From: Arthrobacter sp. OVS8 | GTDB lineage: Bacteria; Actinomycetota; Actinomycetes; Actinomycetales; Micrococcaceae | Assembly: GCA_028370155.1 (NCBI GenBank) | Contig: CP116670.1 | Coordinates: 310,001 to 374,000 of the forward strand | Direction: 5' to 3' | DNA: 64,000 bases | Shown here: one piece after another, positions 1-9,389 of the stretch | Numbering within the stretch: position 1 is the stretch's first letter | Layout: every line of letters starts with the position of its first letter | The notes under the pieces: model-generated | The model's database searches: none | The model's input: the letters and a program-made list of their open reading frames with translations, nothing else | Told to the model about the DNA's origin: nothing | Position numbers and translations under genes: made by a program

Positions 1-278
1 TTTCACCGACGGAGTGGCCGGCGAGGATCACCGGCAGGGTGCCGAGTTCGACGTCGAACAGGGACTGCGCGGCCACCAGCCCGGCGGCGACAATCAGCGG
101 CTGCGCGACTGCGGTGTCCTTGATGGTCTCTTCATCCGAGGTGGTGCCGTGGGCGGCGAGATCGATGCCTGCGATTTCGCTGAGGGAGGCCAAGTGGCCT
201 GCGACGGGGGCAGTTCCAGCCAGGGGGCCAGGAAACCGGGGTCTGGGAGCCCTGTCCAGGGCAGACGATTGCAAGCAC
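1..278 (-). CDS. fabD: Malonyl-CoA:ACP transacylase, N-terminal part
   Basis: FabD loads malonate from malonyl-CoA onto acyl carrier protein for fatty acid synthesis in the cytoplasm. The reverse strand opens with a GTG at 278 preceded by a GGAAAG ribosome site, then reads VLAIVCPGQGSQTPGFLAPW, the typical FabD start with the PGQGSQ motif. Further on, AQPLIVAAGL and GHSVGE (the edge of the nucleophile-elbow GHSxGE motif) come up to the window edge, so only about 90 of roughly 310 residues are present. A frame break lies near 210-215 in a C run. The regulator FasR lies just upstream on the same strand, the arrangement known from Streptomyces fab clusters; fabH, acpP and fabF would be expected to the left of the window (inference). 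Confidence 0.85.
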
Positions 279-365
279 GTATCCAGCTTTCCAAATTGCG
301 GCGTGATTATCGGTGCATTCATGCACCAAGCTCATAGGGTCACTTTGTAGGAAGTCTACAACCGC

Positions 366-1610
366 TCAGGTGCTGTTGCGCGTCGGCTGACGTTCCGTGG
401 CGGGCTTCGGCGGGGCCGCGAGCCGGCCGACGACGAGGGCCGTCTGGAGGACAAAGGCCTCCCGTGGCAGCAGCGGATCCCAGCCCGTGACGTCGCAGAC
501 CCGCTTGAGCCGGTAGCGCACGGTGTTGGCGTGGACGAAGAGTTCGCGGGCCGTGGCCTCCAGCGAATGTCCCAGTTCGAGGTAGGTGCCGAGGGTCTCC
601 ACGAGGCCGTTGGACGCCGCGAGCAGGGGCCGGTAGATGTTCTTCACGAGGGAGCGCCGGGCGGCGTCGTCGCCGGAGATCACGCGCTCCGGCAGGAGGT
701 CATCGGCCGCCACCGGGCGCGGCGCGGCGGGCCAGGCGCGGGCGGCGGTCAGTCCCGCGAACGCGGACTGGGCCGAGCCGCTGGCTTCCAGGAGGGAACC
801 GGCTTCGGCGCCGTAGACGACCGGTCCGGGCGCGAAGAGTTCGGCGAGTTTCAGGTAGGCGGTCTCGCGGTCGTGGACGCCGCCGAGGATGAGGATGAGC
901 CGGTCGCCCTGGATGCCGACGAGGGCGTCTTCGGCGAAGCGCCCGGCCGTGCGGCGCAGTTCGCTGACGTAGCTGGCGCTCGGTTCGGACGGGGAATTGC
1001 CCACCATCACGGTGAAGCGCTCCTGCGCCTTCCAGCCCAGGGCGGCAATCCGCGACCGCAGGGCATCGGTGTTTTCGCCGCGCAGGATGGCGTCCACGAT
1101 GAGGGCTTCCAGCCGGGTGTCCCACGATCCGCGGGATTCGGCGGCGCGGGCGTAGACGTCGGCCGCGGCGAAGGCCACCTCGCGGGAGTACCGCAGCACC
1201 GCTTCGCGCAGCGCGCCTTGATCCGCCTCCGGTGCGATCACGGGGACCTGGTCCTCCACCACCTCGACGACGATCCGGATCAGCTGGAGGGCCTTCTGCA
1301 GGCTGATGGAGCGGGTGAGTTCGGTGGGGGCGGTGCCGAAGACGTCGGACAGGATCCAGGACGGTGAGCTGGGACGTTCGTACCACGTGACGAAGGCGGC
1401 GATGCCGTTCTGGGCCACCATGCCCAGGGCCGAGCGTTCGTCGGAGTTCAGCCGGCTGTACCACGGCAGGGATTTCTCCAGCTGGCGGAGGGTGGTTGTG
1501 GAGAGCTGGCCGACGCTCGCCCGGAGCTTCTTGAGGGTTTCCACCTTCTCCGCGGGCATCGCCCTGGAAGCGGGCGTGCGTTTTACAGGAGTGGTGATCG
1601 GCTCGGCCAT
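366..1610 (-). CDS. fasR: PucR/CdaR-type regulator of fatty acid synthesis, FasR-like
   Basis: An intact gene of about 414 residues. The C-terminal end carries the PucR-type helix-turn-helix (ANTVRYRLKRV, followed by the TGW-DPLLP-F region), preceded by a GGDEF-like middle domain. The N-terminal third (WYSRLNSDERSALGMVAQNGI) is typical of actinobacterial FasR. In Streptomyces coelicolor FasR activates the fabD-fabH-acpP-fabF operon. Here it lies directly upstream of fabD, 87 bp away, which supports the same role. The start at 1610 (MAEPITTP) is preferred over an upstream ATG because TATGCT (1617-1622, reverse strand) ends 6 nt before it with no ribosome site, as expected for a leaderless mRNA. 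The ligand, probably a long acyl-CoA, is inferred from the family. Confidence 0.85.
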   Translation of the reverse strand: MAEPITTPVKRTPASRAMPAEKVETLKKLRASVGQLSTTTLRQLEKSLPWYSRLNSDERSALGMVAQNGIAAFVTWYERPSSPSWILSDVFGTAPTELTRSISLQKALQLIRIVVEVVEDQVPVIAPEADQGALREAVLRYSREVAFAAADVYARAAESRGSWDTRLEALIVDAILRGENTDALRSRIAALGWKAQERFTVMVGNSPSEPSASYVSELRRTAGRFAEDALVGIQGDRLILILGGVHDRETAYLKLAELFAPGPVVYGAEAGSLLEASGSAQSAFAGLTAARAWPAAPRPVAADDLLPERVISGDDAARRSLVKNIYRPLLAASNGLVETLGTYLELGHSLEATARELFVHANTVRYRLKRVCDVTGWDPLLPREAFVLQTALVVGRLAAPPKPATERQPTRNST

Positions 1611-1740
1611 GCATTGAGCATACGGCGCCTGCCGCCCAAGCTCCATTTGTGCAAAGGCTACAACGTGCCTTGTGCTGGATCACAGTGCTGGATCACAGTG
1701 CAGGACCGGCGTGCTGCGCGCGTGTGGCCATCAGGGTTAA

Positions 1741-1788
1741 ACGTGCGACGGCGGCCCCCGCCTTCCGGTGGGGACCGCCGTCGTACGT
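1741..1788 (-). terminator. Hairpin after aceE
   Basis: Arms 1741-1762 and 1767-1788 pair over about 22 bp with a few wobbles and a 4-base loop. It begins 12 bp past the aceE stop codon and so most likely ends that transcript. There is no long T run. Confidence 0.7.
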
Positions 1789-1800
1789 TGCGGGAAGGAC

Positions 1801-4577
1801 CTAGGAGTCGCCGCCCGCGTTGCCGGTGGTGCCGGCATTGACGTTGTGCAGGCGGTACTTCTCGATTGCCTGGGCCGGAGCCTGGGCATCCACCTCTCCG
1901 CGGCGGGCCAGCATCTGCAACGAACGGACAACCACCGAGTGGACGTCGTTCTTGAAGAAGCGGCGGGCCGCGGCACGGGTGTCCGAGAAGCCGAATCCGT
2001 CAGCGCCGAGCGAGGCGAACTCGTTCGGCAGGAACTGGCGGATCTGGTCCGGCACGGCCTTCATGTAGTCGGTGACCGCCACGATCGGACCGGTCGCCCC
2101 GGCGAGCTGTTCGGTGACGAACGGCACGCGGGCGGGCTGGCCGGGGTTGAGGAAGGCTTCCTCCTCCGCGGCCATGGCATCGCGGCGCAGTTCGCTCCAG
2201 GACGTCACGGACCAGACGTCGGCGGAAACGCCCCAGTCCTCGGCGAGGACCCGCTGGGCCTCGAGGGCCCAGGGGACGGACACTCCGGAGGCCAGGATCT
2301 GCGTGCGCGGGCCGTCAATCTTGGCCGGTGCCAGCAGGTAGATGCCCTTGATGATGCCCTCGACGTCGATTTCCGCCGGCGCTGCCGGCTGGGAGATCGG
2401 CTCGTTGTAGACCGTGATGTAGTACATCACGTTCCGCGACGGGTCGTTGTCCGCCGGACCCGGGCCGTACATACGGTTGAGGCCGTCGCGCATGATGACG
2501 CCGATCTCATAGCCGTACGCGGGGTCGTAGGTGAGGACGGCGGGGTTGGTCGCGGCCAGGATGGGGAGTGGCCGTCGGCGTGCTGCAGGCCTTCACCGGT
2601 CAGGGTGGTGCGGCCGGCGGTGGCGCCGATGATGAACCCGCGGGTCATCTGGTCCGCGGCGGCCCAGAAGGAATCGCCGGTGCGCTGGAACCCGAACATC
2701 GAGTAGAAGACGTAGATCGGGATCAGCGGCTCGCCGTGGGTGGCGTAGGACGTGCCCGCGGCGGTGAACGCCGCCACCGAACCGGCCTCGTTGATGCCGG
2801 CGTGCACGATCTGGCCGGAGATGGACTCCTTGTACGCCAGGACGAGTTCGCGGTCCACGGAGAGGTAGTTCTGGCCGTTCGGGTTGTAGATCTTCGCCGT
2901 CGGGAAGAACGCGTCCATGCCGAACGTGCGGGCCTCGTCGGGGATGATCGGGACGATCCTGTTCCCGAACTCCTTGTCCCGCATGAGGTCCTTGAGCAGG
3001 CGGACGAAGGCCATGGTGGTGGCGGCCAGCTGCTTGCCGGAGCCGCGGTTGGCGACTTCGTACACCTTGTCATCCGGGAGGGTGACATCGGTGTGCTTGG
3101 AGCGGCGTTCGGGGACGAAGCCGCCCAGGGCGCGGCGGCGGTCCATGAGGTACTGGATCTCGGGGAGTCCATGCCGGGGTGGTAGTACGGGGGCCGGTAG
3201 AGGTCCGCTTCGAGCTGGTCATCGGTGATCGGGATGCGCAGGTGGTCGCGGAAGGCCTTGAGGTCCGCGAGGGTGAGTTTCTTCATCTGGTGGGTCGCGT
3301 TGCGGCCCTCGAAGTGGGTGCCCAGGCCGTAGCCCTTCACGGTGTGGGCGAGGATGACGGTGGGTTTGCCCTTGAACTCGGTGGCGGCCTTGTACGCGGC
3401 GTAGACCTTGTTGTAGTCGTGGCCGCCGCGCTTGAGGTTCCAGATCTGGTCATCGGTGAGGTCCTGGACCATTTCCTTGGTCTGCGGGGTCTGTCCGAAG
3501 AAGTGCTCGCGGACGAACGCGCCGGACTCGGCCTTGTAGGTCTGGTAGTCCCCGTCGACGGTTTCGTTCATGATCTTCACCAGCGAGCCGTCCCGGTCCT
3601 TGGCCAGCAGGTCATCCCATTCCCGGCCCCAGACGACCTTGATGACGTTCCAGCCCGCGCCGCGGAAGAACGCCTCGAGTTCCTGCATGATTTTGCCGTT
3701 GCCGCGGACGGGTCCGTCGAGGCGCTGGAGGTTGCAGTTGATCACGAAGTTGAGGTTGTCGAGCTTGTCGTTCGCGGCGAGCTGGAGCAGGCCGCGGGAT
3801 TCGGGCTCGTCCATTTCGCCGTCGCCCAGGAACGCCCAGACCTGCTGGTCGGAGGTGTCCTTCAGGCCGCGGTTGTGCAGGTACCGGTTGGACTGGGCCT
3901 GGTAGATCGCGTTCATCGGGCCGATGCCCATCGAGACCGTGGGGAACTCCCAGAACTCCGGCATCAGCCGCGGGTGCGGGTAGGAGGACAGGGCATGGCC
4001 CTCCTTGGACTTCTCCTGCCGGAACCCGTCCAGGTCCTCCTCGGTCAGCCGGCCTTCCATAAACGCCCGGGCGTACATGCCGGGGAGGCGTGGCCCTGGA
4101 AGAAGACCTGGTCCCCGCCGCCGGGGTGGTCCTTGCCGCGGAAGAAGTGGTTGAAGCCCACCTCGTACAGCGTCGCGGCCCCGGCATAGGTCGAGATGTG
4201 CCCGCCGACGCCGATATCGGCCCGCTGCGCCCGGTGCACCATGACCGCGGCGTTCCACCGCAGCCACGCCCGGTACTTCCGCTCGATCTCCTCATCCCCT
4301 GGGAACTCGGCCTCCTGGTCCACCGGGATGGTGTTCACGTAGTCCGTGGTGGTGACCATCGGGACACCCACGGACTGCGCGCCGCCCGCTGGAGCAGGCT
4401 GCGCATTATGTACTGGGCACGCTCGGTGCCCTGTTCCTGAATCAGCGCATCCAGGGACTCCAGCCACTCGGCGGTCTCTTCCGGATCACGATCAGGCAGC
4501 TGGTTAGTCAACCCGCTGAGGATATGGGAGGTCTCTTCTCCTGCAGCCACGTCCAACCTCTCTTTGAGCGCATTCAT
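1801..4577 (-). CDS. aceE: Pyruvate dehydrogenase E1 component, homodimeric type
   Basis: AceE decarboxylates pyruvate with thiamine diphosphate and passes the acetyl group to the E2 lipoyl domain. Joined, the pieces give about 926 residues, the usual size for single-chain E1. Signs include [11 protein letters not shown] and [22 protein letters not shown] at the N end, the thiamine-binding [10 protein letters not shown] motif with its downstream NCN, and [21 protein letters not shown] followed by [13 protein letters not shown] in the pyrimidine domain. The start [15 protein letters not shown] at 4577 could instead be an internal codon a few residues later. Frame breaks lie near 4385, 4085, 3163 and 2562; one added base repairs each. 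The gene stands alone with its own terminator. Actinobacteria pair this E1 with SucB-type E2 and Lpd encoded elsewhere (family knowledge). Confidence 0.95.
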
Positions 4578-4974
4578 CGGCGCCCTCAGCTCCGGCAGGG
4601 TAGCTGCCTGGCATGAACGCGACGTGTGCGACGTATCGGTTACAACTGCCCGGTCATGTGCGCCGGGCTAGGTCCAATCACGACCATGCCCGCCTTCGTC
4701 AGCGGGGCGTCCGCCCTCGCGGGCGTAGTCGTCATCAGCCACTCTAGCTCCGACAGCTCGGGGATGCGTAGCTGTCGCATGGGGGTCCCGTCGCATTTGA
4801 CCGGCATACTGGTTGTGTGACGACGTGCCGCCGTGCGGTGCCCGGATCGCCGTGTGTGACGCAGAATATGGCGGATCGCGGGGCCAACAGCTTGAAGCGC
4901 AGGCGCAAAGGGTGTTGGCTTGGAGTAATGGAAATCACTAGAGCTGTTGAAAACACCAAGCATAGGAGCAACAC
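4578..4974. other. Intergenic region between divergent aceE and DUF3052 gene
   Basis: About 400 bp between two divergent starts. I see no coding frame with conserved content and no RNA gene. It must hold the promoters for both genes; the only clear element is a GGAG ribosome site (about 4963-4966) before the GTG at 4975. Confidence 0.5.
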
Positions 4975-5394
4975 GTGAGCGAGGCCGACGCCGCCACTTC
5001 GGTAAATGTGGCGGAAAAACTGGGTTTCAAAACCGGGGACCTGATTCAGGAATTCGGTTATGACGACGACGTCGACTTCGATTTGCGCGACGACATCGAG
5101 GATCTCACCGGCTCGGAACTCTTCGATGAAGACGACCACGAAGTCGTCGACGCCGTCATTTTCTGGTGGCGGTCCGGAGACGGAGACCTCGTGGACACCC
5201 TCGTCGACTCGCTGACCACACTGACCGAGGGCGGCGTCGTCTGGGTGCTGACCCCGAAGTCCGGCCGGGTTGGCTATGTCTCACCGGCTGACATCCAGGA
5301 TGCAGCGCCCACGGCGGGCCTGCACTACACCACCTCTGCCGGCGTCTCCAAGGACTGGAGCGCCACCCGTCTGGTCACCCGGAAGAACAAGTGA
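4975..5394 (+). CDS. DUF3052 family protein
   Basis: An intact acidic protein of 139 residues matching the DUF3052 family, small conserved actinobacterial proteins of unknown function. Visible are EKLGFKTGDLIQEFGYDDDV at the N end, the acidic stretch ELFDEDDHEVVDAVIFWWR in the middle, and VWVLTPKSGRVGYVSPADI near the C end. The GTG start at 4975 has a GGAG ribosome site 6-9 bases upstream. It is divergent from aceE and followed by a peroxiredoxin gene on the same strand about 50 bp later, so the two could be co-transcribed. No function can be assigned from the sequence. Confidence 0.85.
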   Translation: MSEADAATSVNVAEKLGFKTGDLIQEFGYDDDVDFDLRDDIEDLTGSELFDEDDHEVVDAVIFWWRSGDGDLVDTLVDSLTTLTEGGVVWVLTPKSGRVGYVSPADIQDAAPTAGLHYTTSAGVSKDWSATRLVTRKNK

Positions 5395-5446
5395 CCCCAG
5401 CGGGAGCGGTTGGCGTCCTGGGGGCCAGCCGGTTGAAACACGGGCC

Positions 5447-5907
5447 GTGCCCGCCCTCGGCGAGGCCGCTCCCGACTTCGAGCTGCTGAACCAGTTCGGC
5501 GAACCCGTGAGGCTTTCCGAACTCCGGGGCCGGAATGTCGTCGTCGTGTTCTTCCCGTTCGCCTTCTCCGGCATCTGCACGGGGGAACTCTGCGAAATCC
5601 GGGACAACTTGGCGCTGTTCGAGGACGCCGACGCCGTCGTGCTGGGGATCTCGGTGGACAGCAAGTTCGCCCAAAGGGCGTACGCGGAGAAGGAAGGGTA
5701 CGCCTTCGACCTGCTGGCTGACTTCTGGCCGCATGGAGCCGTGGCCGAGCAATACGGGGTGTTCGATCCCGGCAGCGGGATGGCAAAGCGTGGAACCTTC
5801 ATCATCGACGCGGCCGGAATCGTGCGCTACCTGGTGGTGAACCCCGCGGCCAGGCCCGGGACTTCACCGAGTACCGCACCGCCCTGGCGGGACTCGGCAG
5901 GAACTGA
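5447..5907 (+). CDS. Peroxiredoxin, AhpE-like
   Basis: A thiol peroxidase of about 153 residues that would reduce hydroperoxides in the cytoplasm. PFAFSGICTGELCEI holds the peroxidatic cysteine in the CT context and a second cysteine five residues later; FIIDAAGIVRY is the usual beta strand near the C end. A frame break near 5850 in a C run hides the true end: in the shifted frame the protein finishes ARDFTEYRTALAGLGRN and stops at 5907. As sequenced, the frame instead runs on into the sirtuin gene, giving a false fusion. The GTG at 5447 is the most sensible start, though no strong ribosome site precedes it. It follows the DUF3052 gene closely. Confidence 0.85.
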
Positions 5908-5938
5908 GACGGTGAGGACTCGGCGGCCCGGAACCGGC

Positions 5939-6838
5939 ATGACTGGGTTTGCCAGCCTGCCCCCGGTACCCGCCGGCGAACCCGCCCGTGACGAACTCGA
6001 GGTCCTGCAGGACATCCACGGCATCCTGGCCGGGGAACGCTTCGCGCTGCTGACCGGGGCCGGGCTGAGCACGGATTCCGGCATCCCGGACTACCGCGGA
6101 CCGGGCGCCGCACCCCGGGCACCCATGACCTACCAGGAATTCATCGGCGCAGCCGACAACCGGCGCCGCTACTGGGCGCGCAACCACATCGGCTGGTCCC
6201 ACCTCCGCCGGGCCGACCCCAATGACGGCCACACCGCCGTCGCCCGGCTGGAACGCCGCGGCCTGATCACCGGGCTCATCACGCAGAACGTGGACCGGCT
6301 CCACGAGGACGCCGGCAGCGTCAACGTGGTGGACCTGCACGGCCGGTTTGACCAGGTGGTCTGCCTCTCCTGCCAGCGTCAGTACAGCCGGACGCTGCTG
6401 GCCGGCGTCCTGGAAGAACTCAACCCGGGCTTCCTGGACCGGGCGCTGGCCGCCGGAGTGGTCGAAATGGCTCCGGACGCCGACGCCACGGTAGAGGATG
6501 CTGCCCTGATCGAGAGCTTTGTCGTGGCGCACTGCCCGGCCTGCGGCGGCACGCTCAAGCCCGATTTTGTCTACTTTGGCGAGAACGTCCCCAAAGACCG
6601 GGTGGAACGTTCGTACGCCATGGTGGACGAGGCCGGAGCGCTGCTGGTGGCAGGCTCCTCGCTGACAGTCATGAGCGGCCTGCGGTTTGCCCGGCACGCG
6701 GCCAAACACGGAAAACCGGTGGTGATCATCAACCGCGGCCAGACCCGCGGGGATGAACTCGCCACCATCAAGCTCGACGCCGGCGTCAGCGAGGCGCTCA
6801 CCTGGCTCGCAGCCGAGCTCCCACCGCTGAATAAATAA
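5939..6838 (+). CDS. NAD-dependent protein deacylase (sirtuin)
   Basis: Sirtuins remove acetyl or longer acyl groups from lysines using NAD. All class hallmarks are present: the NAD-binding GAGLSTDSGIPDYRG, TQNVDRLHEDAG, the catalytic histidine in DLHGRF, and the zinc site formed by CLSC and CPAC. GSSLTVMSG and INRGQT complete the Rossmann part. The protein has about 299 residues. The start at 5939 (MTGFASLPPVP) has GGA six bases upstream; an in-frame GTG at 5912 is an alternative, nearly touching the peroxiredoxin stop. The insert between the two zinc cysteine pairs is long (about 60 residues), as in actinobacterial type III/IV-like sirtuins. Confidence 0.9.
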   Translation: MTGFASLPPVPAGEPARDELEVLQDIHGILAGERFALLTGAGLSTDSGIPDYRGPGAAPRAPMTYQEFIGAADNRRRYWARNHIGWSHLRRADPNDGHTAVARLERRGLITGLITQNVDRLHEDAGSVNVVDLHGRFDQVVCLSCQRQYSRTLLAGVLEELNPGFLDRALAAGVVEMAPDADATVEDAALIESFVVAHCPACGGTLKPDFVYFGENVPKDRVERSYAMVDEAGALLVAGSSLTVMSGLRFARHAAKHGKPVVIINRGQTRGDELATIKLDAGVSEALTWLAAELPPLNK

Positions 6839-6996
6839 CCTGCGGTATCCGTCCTCGCGCTATTTGACATTACTCGGTGGGTATCTGCAGCGCCGGGATA
6901 TTCCACCCAGATGGCCTCGCTTCGCCAGTTCAATATCAGAAGCGAATTCCGGGTTTTGCGGCCCAACAAAATGGACCGGTCTGACACAATCTAGTG

Positions 6997-7488
6997 ATGT
7001 CATTCACGCTTCGCACTGCCACTCCCGCGGATGCACCGACCATTGCTGAGCTGCACGTGGCAACATGGCGCGAGGCCTACAACCACTTGCTCCCCGAGGA
7101 CTTTTTACGGATGGACACCTCCAGGGCCGCCACGAGATGTGGAACCCCATCCTCGGCAACTGTCGTGATGAATGGTGCGTCAGGGTGGCGGAAAGTGATG
7201 GGAGGATCATCGGTTTCGCCTTCGCCGCCCGGCCTTCGACCCGGAAGCGCGCGTGATGCCGCGTGAACTTCAGGTGTACAACCTGTACCTCACTTCAGCC
7301 CATCACGGAATGGGCGCAGGCCAGGCGCTCCTCGATGCCGTGATAGGTGCCCGGCCGGCCATGTTGTGGGTAGCAAAGGCCAACCCCGCGCAGTGGCGTT
7401 CTATCGACGCAACGGATTCGAGTTCGATGGCACCGAACAGCGCGATGCTGCTGCCCCCACGATCATTGACGCCCGCATGGTCCGGTAA
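6997..7488 (+). CDS. GNAT family N-acetyltransferase
   Basis: A GNAT enzyme of about 164 residues transferring an acetyl group from acetyl-CoA to an unknown amine. The N end FTLRTATPADAPTIAELHV and WREAYNHLLPEDF are typical; the acetyl-CoA loop is HHGMGAGQALLDA and the C-terminal FYRRNGFEFDGTE is characteristic. Three frame breaks (near 7100, 7240 and 7390) must be repaired to read it. The start is ATG 6997, or the GTG three bases before. CACAAT ends 6 nt before the ATG, perhaps a weak leaderless promoter. It sits upstream of tRNA-Val and is not obviously part of an operon. Confidence 0.8.
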
Positions 7489-7599
7489 GGCTCCCGCGAG
7501 TATGCGCCGCCGGGCCGGGGTCGATTGGCGCTCAGCCCGGTTCGTCCGGTACAGTAACTGTTCGTTGGTTGAAGCGCGGAAGCGTGGAAATAGCGGTTT

Positions 7600-7675
7600 G
7601 GGTCTTTAGCTCAGCTGGTAGAGCGCCACGTTTACACCGTGGATGTCATCGGTTCGATCCCGGTAGGACCCACCA
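7600..7675 (+). tRNA. tRNA-Val (anticodon TAC)
   Basis: A full cloverleaf: acceptor GGGTCTT (7600-7606) pairs with AGGACCC (7665-7671), the D arm TAGCTCAGCTGGTAGAGC, anticodon stem CCACG/CGTGG with loop TTTACAC giving anticodon TAC, the T arm GGTTCGATCC, and an encoded CCA at the 3' end. TACAGT at 7550-7555 is a plausible -10 box. A terminator follows directly. Confidence 0.97.
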
Positions 7676-7680
7676 AGGAA

Positions 7681-7724
7681 AACCCCGTCAGTGCAGGCCA
7701 CAGAGCCGCACGGCGGGGTTTTTT
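7681..7724 (+). terminator. Intrinsic terminator after tRNA-Val
   Basis: AACCCCG (7681-7687) pairs with CGGGGTT (about 7714-7720) and is followed by a run of T, a standard intrinsic terminator. Confidence 0.85.
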
Positions 7725-7803
7725 GTATGCCGGCAGGCCTTCCCTGGGGGCGGGGACGCTGCCCCGGGCAATAACGTCGGACCCTCGCCCTACCGTGGCT
7801 GGC

Positions 7804-8094
7804 ATGGAACACGTCATGGTGAAATCGGATCCGGATGGAAGGCCCCGGGCGGTGGTGCGCGGCGGCCGCGAATGGCTCGTCGGCGCAGAGCCGGTCCGCT
7901 GGTTTGAGCGGGTGAGCTGGTGGGAGGCGGAGCGTCGGATGCCCAAGGGACTGAGCCGCGTCGACGTCGAGGTCTGGCAGATCCAGGCGAGGCTGGGCCG
8001 CAACCCGGGTTCCGCCCTCACGACGATGGAAATCATCCGTGACGGACTGGGCGGCGGCTGGAGGCTCCGGGAGGCCATCGCGGACGCGGCGTAG
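7804..8094 (+). CDS. Conserved hypothetical protein
   Basis: An intact 96-residue protein that I cannot assign with confidence. It starts MEHVMVKSDPDGRPRAVVRG and contains EPVRWFERVSWWEAERRMP, a tryptophan-rich middle somewhat like DUF6504 proteins (small proteins near translesion-synthesis genes), but the C-terminal half (VWQIQARLGRNPGSALTTMEI) does not clearly fit. No signal peptide or membrane segment. TACCGT (7791-7796) ends 7 nt before the ATG and there is no ribosome site, so the mRNA is probably leaderless. A perfect hairpin at 8141-8185 ends the unit. Confidence 0.7.
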   Translation: MEHVMVKSDPDGRPRAVVRGGREWLVGAEPVRWFERVSWWEAERRMPKGLSRVDVEVWQIQARLGRNPGSALTTMEIIRDGLGGGWRLREAIADAA

Positions 8095-8140
8095 GAGCGG
8101 CAGCGCGGGCGGCAGGCCCGTAGGCGCCGGAGAAATGGAA

Positions 8141-8185
8141 AAGCCTTCCACCGCGACTATTGGGGGATGCCGCGGTGGAAGGCTT
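8141..8185 (+). terminator. Perfect 15-bp hairpin
   Basis: AAGCCTTCCACCGCG (8141-8155) and its exact complement (8171-8185) surround a 15-base loop. It lies 47 bp after the stop of the hypothetical gene. No T run follows on either strand, so termination strength is uncertain. Confidence 0.6.
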
Positions 8186-8388
8186 GGTATGAATATACCG
8201 TGAATATTTGGAAATGTGAAACACGCGGCGGCGATTCTGACCTGCGGAAATGCCTATTCGATGGCGTAATTGACGGCCATTCGACTGCTTAGATTCCACG
8301 TCTCAGTCATGGCAGGCGGGGTCCGCTGCGGACGGTCAGGGTCCGACACATGCCGCATCGGCCGTGGGCCGCGCCCTAGGATGTCTTC

Positions 8389-9218
8389 ATGAACGCCACG
8401 AGTGCCCGCCGGATTGCCCGGGTCCGCCCCCACACAGCCATGTCGGAAGCCGAGCACTTTTTTGTCGCCAACGACGCCGCGGACTTCGACAGCGAAGCCG
8501 GCAGGGTGTGGACGGTGATCGCCTCTCCTTTCCCGGGTTCCCTGGCGAATGCCGGCAGCGCGCCCCGCAGGGGCTGGGAAACCGGCGCCACAGTGGCCGA
8601 AGGTTCCTTCACCTTCCTGGCCCCCAGTACCCCCGCCAATGTCCTGGGCATGGCACACAACACCGGCCGCGCAGGCCGCGAACTGCCGCCCCAGGCCTTC
8701 CACAAGGCAGCAACCAGCGTGGTGGGTCCGGGGATGCCATAGAACTCCGCCCGGGCGTGGGCCACGTCGACCCGGAAGCGGAACTAACGATCGTCGTCGG
8801 GAGCAAGGCCAAGGGGCTGACCCTGGACACTGCACTGACCGCTGTTCTCGGGTTCACGATCGGAAACGACGTTTCGGCCCGGGACCTGCAGAAGGCGGAC
8901 GAGCTGTGGATCAGCGCCAAAAGCCAGGACACGTTTACTCCGGTGGGCCCGTGGATTGTCACGGGACCTGATGGCGGCACCCGCGCCATCGGGATCAGGC
9001 ACAATGGCACCGAGCTCAGGGCGGCCAGCTCCGCTGATCTGGGCTGGGGCGTCGAGGAAATCCTGGTCTACGTAACCTCCTTTATGACACTTCACCCCGG
9101 CGACCTGGTGCTCACGGGATTCCCCGCTGAGTGCGCACGCCTCGTGCCCGGCGACACCGTCACCTGCCGTGTCGAGGGGATCGGGGAGCTCACGAATCCG
9201 GTCGTGGCCGTGGCGTGA
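8389..9218 (+). CDS. Fumarylacetoacetate hydrolase family protein
   Basis: FAH-family enzymes cleave or decarboxylate carbon-carbon bonds in 2-oxo acids such as acylpyruvates and ring-fission products of aromatics. The C-terminal catalytic half is clear: GHVDPEAELTIVVG, LGFTIGNDVSARDLQ, DTFTPVGPWIVT, and LHPGDLVLTGFPAEC near the end. The N-terminal half (VLGMAHNTGRAGRELP) is looser. A frame break near 8735 in a G run divides the gene; joined length is about 277 residues. TAGGAT (8377-8382) ends 6 nt before the ATG, so the mRNA is probably leaderless. It precedes an IclR regulator and an MHS transporter, which suggests a shared role in organic acid catabolism (inference). Confidence 0.8.
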
Positions 9219-9323
9219 TGCCGGCTGCCGCACAGGCGTTGCCGGCCTGACCGGGCCCGGCAACCGCACGCGAGGGCGGCCACCAGTGTGAGCGTTTTGC
9301 GGTGCCTGACATTATGATGGTTA

Positions 9324-9343
9324 CTGTTCAGCTGAATGAACAG
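9324..9343. promoter_or_regulatory. Operator-like palindrome before the IclR gene
   Basis: CTGTTCA and TGAACAG form a perfect 7-bp inverted repeat around a 6-base spacer, 46 bp upstream of the IclR-family start. IclR regulators commonly bind such sites to control their own gene, so this is a candidate autoregulatory operator (inference). Confidence 0.5.
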
Positions 9344-9389
9344 CATCCGAATGCTCCTGCGACTCCCGCGCGATACCTGAAGGAGAATC

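Noticed and set aside
5270..6838. A peroxiredoxin-sirtuin fusion protein
   Set aside because: The peroxiredoxin has its own normal C end and stop (5907) once one base is added near 5850; the apparent fusion results from that missing base.
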